Origin: Cladobotryum mycophilum
Lineage: Eukaryota > Ascomycota > Sordariomycetes > Hypocreales > Hypocreaceae
Direction: 5' to 3'
Length of the DNA: 64,000 nucleotides
Assembly: GCA_036429605.1 (NCBI GenBank)
Contig: JAVFKD010000015.1
Coordinates: 1,759,421 to 1,823,420 of the forward strand
Numbering within the stretch: the stretch's first letter is position 1; every line of letters begins with the position of its first letter. The notes beneath the pieces were generated by a model. It did no database searches. It was not told the DNA's origin and saw nothing but the letters and a program-made list of their open reading frames with translations. A program made the position numbers and the translations under genes. Below are positions 49,411 to 59,392 of the stretch, one piece after another.

Positions 49411-50402
49411 CTTTATTTGCTAGTTAAAGTCAAGACGCAAGCCATTGGCCGCTCTCAAGTTGAATCGAAAGAAAGAGAGAGAAGAAGAAGAAGAGAAGAA
49501 AGGAGAGGGAACCTGCAATTTGGTTAGGCTTACTTTAGATCTCTAGAGCCACATCGCTGCTAATAAAAGTCCATTAAGGCCGGAGCTCTGGTGGATCTTG
49601 GATTGTGGAAACCATCCACTGAATGCGACAGTTGCCCAGGTCTTCACGCCTAAATCGTAGCCCTGGAGCGATAACGTCAGCGTACCTAACAGGGGACTGT
49701 TGGTGCTAAGCGAGGCCCGCCAAGAGCCCTGACCCAGGCACTATCAAGTTGGGTGAGTGTGCCCGGCTACAGGTGCTCTGTATTCTAGATTCCAGTTGGA
49801 ATGTATCTATCCATGCTCATCTCCTACATCACCATCGTGGATCCATCATAGATCAAAATTCCAAAGACAAACATAGTGGTAAAGAACGAAAAGATAATAT
49901 TGAAGCTCAATCTTCAAAGACGTCAATTCATTACCTTGTGTATCAACAAAAGAGCCCATAGCAGCTCATCTAAATATACATTCATATAGACATGATTGTT
50001 CATTTCCAACACCCAATCAATCATTCCTCAGAATGCCCAAAAGCCTCATTGTAACTGTCTTCATTTTCCATACTCTCTTCTCCTCACCCTGCCGTTCTAG
50101 AAATGAAATCATGAAAAGAAATAAGAGAAATAAAATGGCAAACCTAAATGCATCGTCACTTCAATCAAGATGCAAGTAGAATGCCTCATAATAAATGCCG
50201 TCCCCAAACGCCGCCGTGATAAGTGCCCTGCAACTCGATGATTGCATGATGCAGCAGATTCTATAGCCAAGGAATATGGAAAGCACACCGACCCAGTCCC
50301 GTATATACAAACCCCAATTTTTTGGTTATGTTCTTGAGTCGGCGTAACGCGAGTCCGCAAGTGAAGTTGCAGATGCTGCCAGAAGACGTTGTCACCGAGG
50401 AC
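49411..50402. other. Intergenic upstream of GPI13
   Basis: About 1 kb with the GPI13 promoter (minus strand) and the 3' UTR of the b561-type gene. A GA-rich/AAG run at 49473-49507 forms a pyrimidine-rich GPI13 leader on the coding strand. Nothing coding is seen. Confidence 0.5.
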
Positions 50403-52879
50403 TTAGTCGTACATGTCAGCCGCCGATGGCCGACTACTGCTCGCCCTTCGTCGCTCTTGTCTCCTTCGTCTTCTATTATCGGCAGCGGCTGTCTCGACAG
50501 CCCTCGGAGGCTGGCTAGGGGACATGCTCATGCCACTCCATGTTCCATGACTGCCCATACTAGAAACCATCGAGATTGCTGTTGGGGGCGCTAGGTTAGA
50601 GGGTCCTGGTTGTCCTGAGAAATAGGCCGAGTCCTTGTTTCGCTTGGCACCCTTGGCAAAGGCCGGATTGGGGGGATAGAGGGTTCATTTCGCTGCCTTC
50701 AGCTCTCTGTTCGGCTGCTTCTTCTGCCCTCCTCTGGGCAGAATCCCTACGATATCGACCGGTTGTGGGAGAGTCGAGGGCAGAGCTAATCTCAGAGTCT
50801 CCACGACCTCTTGCTGCCGCAATCTCCTCATCAGTGAGTTTGCGCAGTGTCATACTTCGGTTTTTGTCATCATCATGGACCTTTACTTTGACTGTGACAC
50901 TCCTGGGTGATCCAAACTGATCCCGCTCTGCAGCAGCCAAGTTACTAGCCCGAGCGGCGGCGGCGGCAGCAGCTCTCTCACTGTCCATGCGTCGTCGAGA
51001 TGACTCGCGCCGGGTTGGTCGACTGGTCGCGTCTGATACTTCAGAGTGAACAATACCATGAGGATGGTCAATCTCATGTTTAGACGAAGGGGCGTCCCCC
51101 GATACCAAGCCAGGGGGGCAGATTCGGCATTTGTAGGTGTTCTCGGACGGGGAGGCCCATCACGGCTAGACTCTGTAATTTCCGATAATGCTGTCTCCGT
51201 TCCGAGGGCCGTGTAGCGTCTTCCAGGTGCTCGGCGGGAGTTCCTTCTTGGCGGCGAATAATTGTCTCCAGTGTAGCCCGAATATTCCGTACGAGATTGG
51301 AAGTCATCATCTTCGCCTCTTCGCTGTTCTTCCTTCTTGGCACGTCGGTCTGCCATCTTCTTAGAAAACCATCCGAGCCCCAAACCAGATAGAAGACCCT
51401 GAGCAAATCCACCCCCGCTGGCAGCTTCCTGTGGCGGTGGGCGTCGTGAGGGGCTAACGTAGGAAGAGTATTCCGATTCCTCAAAAAAGCCACGTCTTGG
51501 CGGATTACCAACAGTCCGCATGGGCTGACGTGGGGTTCTGCTTTCCATGGCACTCGCTGTCAGGTTTGTTGGGGCCGGGTGCCGAGACGGTGGGATTGTG
51601 GATGCATCGTCGGTATACTCGCTGTTGAACTCGCTAATCGTGGTAGCACGTCCAGACCTTGGACGGTACGGTGTTTCGGTGGAAACAGCAGAGTATACAT
51701 CATCACGGTCCTGGCGTTTGGAAAAGAACTTGGCGACGCCCAGAGCACCCAATATCTTCATAAAGCCGCCACCACTACCCTTCTGACGCGGAAGATCCGA
51801 GTATTTCTCATCAAAGTAGCTAGCTGAGGCGGGGCGAGATGAGAGCACCGTTGGTCCCCGACTCCTGCTCATGGACGGTGACCTGCTTCTAGCCCGGCTT
51901 GCATCATCGCGATCCTTCTTACGGCCTCGCAACAGAGCAAATATACCTACACCAGCAGCAAGGGGGCCCAACCACTTGAACCTAGAACCATGATCCTCAT
52001 TGTGTTCGGAAAAGTATTCGGATTCCGTCATACGAGTGCGACCGCCTTCGGAGCGAACTTCAGAGCGCATGTCAGAACGCATTTCAGAACGCACCTCGGA
52101 ACGGATTTCCGAGCGAGGTCCCGACATGTAGAATTCACGGCGGCCCTCGGATTGGTAACTGAGGACGAAGTAGACCACCAGGAGAAATCCCATCCAGACG
52201 GCGTAGAGGATAAAGAGAACCTTGGGCGAACCATATAAGGCCAGCCCCAGGGGAATCTGGGTAATACCGAGAAGAGCCGTTGCTCTACCAAGCCACTGAT
52301 GAATCATGATGCGCAATGAGCGAATCTTGGTAATGTACCTAAAAAAGCTGCCACTGAAGACCTGCACCAGGAACATGACGAAAATCGCAATGCCGATGCC
52401 ATGATGGGGATTGGTCAAGCTTCGTGCTTGTCCCACAGCGAAGAAGGGCAAGATGAAGGCGGCCACAGCCAGTATGCAGGCGAAGATGTTGATCTGTGCG
52501 TGGTATCGTATAGCGTAACCGGGTTCTCTCGAGTAGAATCTCGTTAACATGACCGAGGCCGGAAGCAAGAAGAGGAATACCATGGTCATCAGAACACCGT
52601 GGGCCGTAATGAGAGTGTGGTATTGGTGGACCGTTGAAAAGCGGTTGCCCATGCCTGCGTCATAGTGTTAGACCAAAAAAGGAGGATTGTCGACCAAGAC
52701 AGAGTAGCTCGGAATTGTTGCTAACCATTGTATCTCATGGTATCGAAGTTCGTCCCCTGCAAATTGGGGAGAAGGAACGTGTTCTTAGTGAACTCCCACG
52801 TCCCATCTCCCACCACCATGTTGTTGGAATCATAGGTGACGGCACCAGGCGCCGAAAACTGGTCTGGTGCCGGCGCCAT
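50403..52879 (-). CDS. Cytochrome b561-type membrane protein with long disordered tail (two frame breaks)
   Basis: Exons 52879-52726 and 52654-50403; about 801 aa once two homopolymer indels are allowed for. A hydrophobic stretch in frame just before the first ATG (ALFVVVVVAI, after a possible acceptor) suggests a signal-peptide exon farther upstream, so the start is uncertain. The core has five or six membrane segments with the b561 histidine pattern: ITAHGVLMTMVF, IRYHAQINIF, NPHHGIGIAIF and MIHQWLGRAT. This predicts a two-haem transmembrane electron-transfer module. The rest is cytosolic and disordered, with RSE/RSEV repeats, RS-rich segments and Pro-rich parts. The frame breaks at the G6 runs 51113-51118 (one base short) and 50670-50675 (one base over, or two short); both sides of each break are clearly coding. 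No DOMON domain is visible in the N-terminal 50 residues. Confidence 0.8.
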
Positions 52880-54691
52880 GATGGCGACAACGACGACGAC
52901 GAAGAGAGCTGGAATGCAAGTGTATCAAATCGAAACCAAGAGGGGTTGTAATATTATTCTCGATTGGGATGCCTGATTGAAGCAGCGCCCGTTCGGTTCT
53001 CAGAGGAATGCTTGTTTGCCAAAGCTCCTAGGTATTGGTATGAAGAAGAAGGGGGAGGGATGTCGTCGTCGATTGTTGACCGGGTGGCCACAGGGGACGC
53101 TTGATGCGTTACAACAGTTTTGCTTAGAAGACGATGACACTCGATGTCACCGTTGTCGTATTCCAGAGCAAACTGACTGACTGACTTGATGCAAGAATTG
53201 AATTCGGGTAAAACAATGGAGAACGTTAAAGAAAAACGGCCTGCAGCCAAATTGATTTCGGATGCACAAGAAAGTTGGACGGAAGGGTCTCCCATCAAAG
53301 TGTCAGACGCTACCTATTCAGGTTTAGCTTGATCAGCTCTTGGTTGCGCGGGGTGACGAGCTACATCCTTGCTCACCGCCAATCGGATGTGCTTAACTAA
53401 GTCAGTTCGTGAGTGTTGATTGGCTCAGGAGGTGGGTTCTGGAACAATGGTGATGAGTCAGCAGACCCAAAAATCAAGGCACCGCCTCTCGAAGAGACCT
53501 GAGGTTGGAGATTTTGAGAATGTCCAGGTTAAACAATGGTGCGGCTCTCAGCCCCTCCCAGTCGTCGTTGCGTTGCTGGGATCGATTGGGCAATGCCTTG
53601 GCCTTGTTTGTTTCGTTTATATGGGGCGCACAGAATGCATGATCCAACAACGTGCGTTTTTCCCCAAAATTAATGAACCAATGGCCATGTGACACGGCGC
53701 CGGCTAAAGAAGGTCGCGGCCTGTGTTAATTGTTTTGTCGTGTTGACGTACGAGAAGAATGAATGGATATCAATAGTGCATTGGATAAGACTGACTGCCC
53801 GCGATGCTGTATCTATTCGTCCATGTGATTGTTGACACCCGCTCTACTCCTCCGTACCCCTGAATGGAACAATGTCTCGAGGTGTTTGTCTATTCATGCC
53901 AGTCCATGTCAAAAATGCTGCCACAATTTAATTCTTCAACGTTTGAAAGGCGCCACCCAGATCGGTTGCATTATCGAAGGTTCGGAGGAATTAATGTCTT
54001 ATTAATATGCCAGATCATAAAGCTGCACGTCGACTACGCACATATAAGTTTCGCCTCCAAATTCGGTGAACCCTCGAACCCTGCTCTGTGGCGGTCTGCC
54101 TCGTAATGGATGGATGGATGGATGCCAATGCCAGCGCGCACAACAGGGCGAGCAGATCAACTGGGAATAGAACGACACGTCAATGGAAATAGTTTATCGA
54201 TTATCGGTGCGCATTCAATGTTTGGGTTAGAAGAAGTGACAATGTCCACTTGATGGCTACACCAATTGAACCCTTACATCTGAGGCTGTAATGTAGAATG
54301 AGGATCGTGAAAGTAAGGTGAGAAATGTATTAAAATCTATAAAAATCGCAATGACTAGCCAGGGCATCAAAGCAACGAAAGGCTTAAACCATGCATCAAG
54401 CGTAAGGAGAGAAATGCGTAGGAACAAAATCAACATCTAGAAACCACAGGAATCAAGTCTTCCGACAACAAGCAGCGATGTAATCTATCTATGTGCATTG
54501 ATGCTAACTAATGATAACGAAAAAAGAGCATAGATTCAAAAAAAAAACACAACGATTCATTTGAACAAGTTTCCTTCAAGTAATTCATAACATATATGCA
54601 ATATTTCAAGAGGGAAGAAATGACCATGTCCCATTCTGTTGCTGACACCTGATGATGACTGCAGAAGCTTGTCCGCCCGTGTTGTGCTACC
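52880..54691. other. Intergenic between the b561-type gene and the O-methyltransferase
   Basis: The first few hundred bases probably contain a 5' exon (signal peptide) of the b561-type gene that I could not place. The rest, including an AT-rich part at 54200-54650, shows no supportable gene. A short (GGAT)n run occurs at 54106-54123. Confidence 0.5.
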
Positions 54692-56148
54692 CTACACCTT
54701 CACGCACTCCAACACAGCAAGATCCGCCTTGTTCGCATGATGAACCTCCACCAGCCGCAAGCCCGCTTGAGAAAAGATGAAACGAAATCCTTCAATGGTT
54801 CGCCTTTTCCCGCCGATGCCAGCCAAAAAGAGATCTGTTGCTGTTTCCAGCGCAGACGGTGGGTTGTTGTGGATTTCTTCTAGGATGAGAAGCCGACTGT
54901 CTGCTGCCATTGCTTCCCGAATGTGTTGCAGCATATTGACTACAACTTCATCGCCGTAATCGTGAATGCATCGTCGCATATAATACACAAGAGCGCCTAT
55001 ACATTATGTTAGTTAATAAATCACCCCCTCCCCCCAATCTCTCCCCCTTTCTCGCTCACCTTTAATTGGTTGCTCTTCATGATAATCCATCCGAATATAC
55101 TGCACCTCCTTCATCCCTCCCTCAGCAGACACCATGGCTTCATCAACCATGTGCGCCCTATCTTCTACTACACAGCGATTATATGGCAATCCTATCGTGG
55201 CTTGGCAAATTGCCTGCACCGATTGGCCCTTGTTCCCTCCAACATCGACGAAAAGGATTCTGTCACCAGACGCAGAGGCTTCTCGAGCGATCCAAGAGTA
55301 GTCGTACGATCCAGTCTGGCTTAGGCCGTGACACAACGCACCTATACCCATCATGAAGTTTGCGACTCTTTCTGGGTTGCGCATCATGTGTTCCTCGACA
55401 GTCAGGCTTGCGTCGCCACGGGCAAAGGCGTAGATGGAGTTGTGCATTCCACCAGGCTCTTTGAGGCCAAATCTTTCGAAATACTCGGGCATGGAGACCA
55501 AAGTTCCCAAGTAATCGTCGAACCTTGATTCTGAATTAAGTCCATGGCCAAATATAAGGATCTGGTTGAGCCAAATTCACTTACCCCATCTGAGTCAAGG
55601 CTGAGAGCGGATTGACAGACGCAAACACAAGAGATGCCTGCGTGTGTGTCACTTGGTCATTTCCAACCTGTGAAAGAATGCCATTAGATACGAGCACCCA
55701 TGCCATCCGAGCTGTAAAAGAGGCATTAGCATTTCCGTCTAAGAGCTAAAGTAAGTGAGAGAATCCTTGGTTACTCACTGACAAGTTCGACATCAGCACC
55801 AAGTCTTTCCGCCAGAGCTGTATAAGTGATGCTCCCCTCTGCAGGGATAGTCTCAAAGGCCTTCCATTTTATGAACAGACGCAAGGCGGTAAACTTTGCA
55901 CTCGTCTTCATGATGCCAAGGACGAGATCGATAGGCTGCTGTGCTGCGTTGAGCAACTTCCCAGCAGCCTCTACCAAGCTCGCACGATCACCATCTTCGA
56001 CAGACCCCCGATCATTTCGGATACTCTCTGCAGCATCGTTCAGTTGTTTGGTTAGAAACTTTACTCTGTCAGCCGATGTAACACGTTGATCTGCGACCTG
56101 CTTGGTCGTGCAAGGCTCCGAGTCAACGACGATGGCGGCGGGACTCAT
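54692..56148 (-). CDS. SAM-dependent O-methyltransferase (family 2, natural-product type)
   Basis: Class I methyltransferase resembling fungal O-methyltransferases of aromatic or polyketide products. Exons 56148-55779, 55711-55585, 55523-55060 and 54996-54692; 421 aa, a normal length, with phases agreeing at every junction. The N-terminal part (about 30-160) is the helical dimerisation and winged-helix domain (SITYTALAERLGADVELVS, MAWVLVSNGILSQ). The SAM-binding motif is LFVDVGGNKGQS (255-266). The catalytic base in RRCIHDYGDE is His about 332, with Asp next to it as in this family, followed by RLLILEEIHNNPP. Intron 2 uses the acceptor after ATCAAG rather than the nearer TTCAG; with the latter the frame fails. 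Substrate is unknown. The nearby ABCG transporter and regulator hint at a small-molecule pathway. Confidence 0.9.
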
Positions 56149-56505
56149 GCTGGGTGGGTGAGGTGGATAGTAGTTTCTTGGTGAAATTCAACAACCCGTC
56201 AATCTGTTTGCGCAAATTCATTTGTTAAATGATGATTTTTGTTTTTGGCTTGTCGGACTATTTTGAATCATCCCTACGTTTGACGCAGTTTCGGTGTTGG
56301 TCACCTAGCTCATCCGGATTCCCGGATCCTCCGTCGTTACACGGCTCTGAGCAACAGCCACCGATTTTGATGATATAAGACACGATTGTTCAGTTCTGAA
56401 TTACCAAATCATCAGAATCATCCAGCTTTTAAACAGCAAGTTAAGAGATACTTCTTGTTAAAAAAATCTTTACAACAAAGCATCGAAAAGTTTCAAACCT
56501 CAAAG
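56149..56505. other. Divergent promoter region, O-methyltransferase / repeat-protein gene
   Basis: A 357-bp stretch between two divergently oriented genes, moderately AT-rich. No exon is supportable. The frame of the repeat protein is open to 56386 but has no ATG before 56506. Confidence 0.45.
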
Positions 56506-57093
56506 ATGATGCACCAAGATCGACGCCCCTCAAAGCTCTGGCCGTTCCGTCGGCAACGTCGTGAAACCTCGGAAACAAATCCTTTCCCCGCACAAGGAGT
56601 CCAGGGATTGGGGTTGGTGGGTGGGGACTTGCTAGAATTGGAGCAACGCAATTCCTCCGAGATACGGTTTGACGAGGAAGACCTCTTCCGATACTCAAAC
56701 ACCACCACCCTGGCTGATGATGCCGCGTGTGTCTCCCCCGGCTCGTCCCCAGACATAAGGCTGGACAGACAAGATAGCCTTGTTTCTCCTGGCTCATCGC
56801 CCATTTTCCGGAGAAGCAACAGACAAGTCGTTCCGTCGCCTGGTTCGTCCCCATACCTGCGGGGTGGGATCAGCTCGACAGGCTCCTCGCCCGACCTGAG
56901 AAGAGGGCGGATCTTCTCCCCGGGTCACCACCGAATTTACAAAACGAGAGACGACCAAGCTGGGTTCGTCGAAAGGGATCGAGCGCTGTTTCTGCGCTCG
57001 TCTTTTGCGCCGGTGTGGGATCCGTGCCTCCGACGCAACGGTATCTCCAGGCATCTGTTGCCAAGGGTCAAATGTGATGGAAATCGCTTCTAA
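56506..57093 (+). CDS. Hypothetical protein with degenerate SPGSSP repeats
   Basis: A single-exon frame of 195 codons from the ATG at 56506. It begins basic (MMHQDRRPSKLWPFRRQRRE), then has an acidic patch (SSEIRFDEEDLFRYSN), then a series of repeats built on SPGSSP plus two hydrophobic or charged residues and Arg: positions about 77, 94, 111 and 124 (as TGSSP), with a fifth SPG at about 137. Spacing is 17, 17, 13 and 13 residues. No signal peptide or membrane segment is present and I recognise no domain. The fifth repeat reads better one frame over (SPGSPPNLQNERR, ending at TGA 57075-57077), so another homopolymer indel near 56930 is possible. The SP sites could be targets of proline-directed kinases, which is speculation. 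Confidence 0.45.
   Translation: MMHQDRRPSKLWPFRRQRRETSETNPFPAQGVQGLGLVGGDLLELEQRNSSEIRFDEEDLFRYSNTTTLADDAACVSPGSSPDIRLDRQDSLVSPGSSPIFRRSNRQVVPSPGSSPYLRGGISSTGSSPDLRRGRIFSPGHHRIYKTRDDQAGFVERDRALFLRSSFAPVWDPCLRRNGISRHLLPRVKCDGNRF
56731..56949 (+). repeat. Degenerate 39-51-bp coding tandem repeat (SPGSSP units)
   Basis: Four to five direct repeats within the hypothetical gene. Each contains a TCNCCNGGNTCNTCNCC-like core, conserved at amino-acid level but varied at third positions, which suggests selection on the protein rather than recent duplication. Confidence 0.7.
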
Positions 57094-57336
57094 TGACGAT
57101 GATGATTTTGCCTGTTTTGGGTTTTCGCACAGGGAGGGACACACAAGACTGGTTCAAAGCACAATAAGGTGATAAGTTCACACGATACTGGGATTGATGG
57201 GACTGGATTACGAATAATTTTAACTTTCAAGGGTATAACATTGCTTTACATAACTATCTCTATAATATTCCATATTACTCATTAAACCATACCATCATCT
57301 CCGATCCCACCCATAGCCTGATACCCATGATCCGTC

Positions 57337-59392
57337 TCAGTTCTTACGTAACTTGAGAACAAGCCACGAGGCCAACCGGTAGCCAACTGTAATGGCAAAC
57401 ATGATGCCGACATCTCGTCCTAAGTGCCCAGGCTTATAGCCGTACTGATCCAGCACAGCTTGACCCGCAATCTTGCACTGATCCGCAAGGGGAGACTGGT
57501 ACATGCAATGGCAGCCCTCGCCACAAGAGTACACCCTCTTGGCAAACTCATTCACCATCATGCCTTCGAACACGTACTTCTGATAGTCCCAGTAGTGGAA
57601 GACATATTTGTAAAAGACGTTGAGAATCGTTGGGGGGACCATGAATCCTCCCACGGACATCCACAGGCCGTTTGCGAAAGCCACCAGAGCCAATGCGACG
57701 ACAAAGTTGGGCATGATTGAGCTCATAAACACAACCAAACCTTCAGCAGCGAGAAGATCCAGGAACAACCACATGATGAATGTGAAAAATCCGGTCGCCG
57801 AGGGTCGGAAGTTGCCCAGCCAATAGGTAATGACGGAAAATATGACCGAGATGGTGAACAGGAAGGGCAACCCAACAAAGAAGTTCGAAATGATGAGCTC
57901 TGTGGGTCCGTACAATCCGTTACGGCGCTCCTTGACGTACATGCTGCGGTCCTCAAGGAAGGATGGCACATATGCAATAGCCATGAAAGACATGAATGCC
58001 GAGCCGAAGAATATGGCGTTGACAAAGGACTGAATAGATTGCTGGTCGGTGTCCAGACGGAGCCACACGGTACCCATCATGATGGCGAGACCGGTATACA
58101 TGGCAAGGCGGATTCCATAAGCCACAACATCGCGGAAACTCTTGACAAAGCTTCGGTGAAGAAGGGTGAGTGTTCTGCTGACCGGGTTGGGCTTTTTCTC
58201 TACCGACTCCCCCAAAGCAGCCAGCTGGTCGTCCTGTTGTTCCGCGGCTGCTACTCTAGCTTGCTGGATTTCCTTGGCTAGAACGGATGTTAGCCACGAA
58301 TCGTAAAGACTGTCCAGGCGCGCTGAGGCAGCGATTTTGTCGATGGCGAAATCAGTATTCAGAAGCTCGAGCACAAACTCCGCGGGATTGGTGTGCTTTG
58401 GCGCAGGGATTCCCACGGATTCGTAGTGCTCGAGAACCTGGGTTACAGGACCGAAGTAATGGGTCTTGCCGCCAGACAGTAACATCAATTTATCGAAGAG
58501 ATTAAATGTAGATGTGGATGGCTGGTGAATGGAGCAGATGACGATCAAATTGTTGTGCTTGGCGACCTTGCGGAGGTAGTTGATGACCTCCCAGCTAGCC
58601 ACCGAGTCGAGGCCACTGGTGGGTTCATCAAGGAAGAGAATCTTGGGGCTGGTAATAAGCTGGCTCGCGACGCCGACACGGCGCTTCTGTCCGCCCGAAA
58701 TGCCTTTGCGAATCGGCGTGCCAATGAGCGAATTGGCTTGGTCAGTCAGGCCAAAGGCATTGAGTAAGCCCTTGATGCGCAGCAGGCGCTCTTTTCGGGA
58801 TAGGGAGCTATGGTCAAATCTTAGTTATGGGGAGCCGAGACACGGGATGATGATGCCAAGACAAACCTAGAACTGAGTCGAGATGAGAAATCGAGTGTTT
58901 CCTGGACAGTCAGAGCACCGATAAGTGCGTCTTCCTGCTCGACAAAGGAGGTAATTTGGCGGAACTGGGATGTTGACAGTTTCTTGCCATTGACAAGGAC
59001 GTTGGACTCCACAGTGGCCGCATTTGTTGGTCGTCTGGCAAGGACATTGAGGAGGGTTGTCTTGCCGCACCCGGACGGACCCATTAATGCGCATATCTCG
59101 CCTGTCGTTTGATGTGGAGTCAGTATGCATATACATGCTTGGTCAGGTTGCAGGCGGGCATTTGTGGATGCCAAACCCTGTTTTGGGAGGAGGGGTTGTG
59201 TTGCATACCAGCCTTGACGATGCCCTCAGCATTGTCGACAATAATTCGAGCATCGCGTGTCTCCCGGTCTTTGACGGTAACCGTTACCCCGCTGAATGTG
59301 ATGCTCTGGACGGTGGTGTTGAGCAGATGGGCGTCGTCTAGCGGACGCTGTTCGATGTCGACGTTGTCGGCACTCTTTTCTGTTTTTGTCAT
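57337..59392 (-). CDS. ABCG-type (WHITE subfamily) half-size ABC transporter
   Basis: Membrane exporter with one nucleotide-binding domain followed by one membrane domain; it must dimerise. Exons 59392-59209, 59101-58867 and 58807-57337; 629 aa, standard for this class. Walker A GPSGCGKT is at 69-76, split from exon 1 by an intron. The ABC signature ISGGQKR is at 176-182, Walker B ILFLDEPTSGLDS at about 196, and the H-loop ICSIHQPS follows. The membrane half begins near 330 and has six hydrophobic segments, with the Cys-rich extracellular loop RVYSCGEGCHCMYQSP before the last one, typical of ABCG proteins. The end is basic (VLKLRKN). Substrates in fungi include toxic compounds, lipids and secondary metabolites. 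The neighbouring methyltransferase and regulator suggest the last, as inference. Confidence 0.93.
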
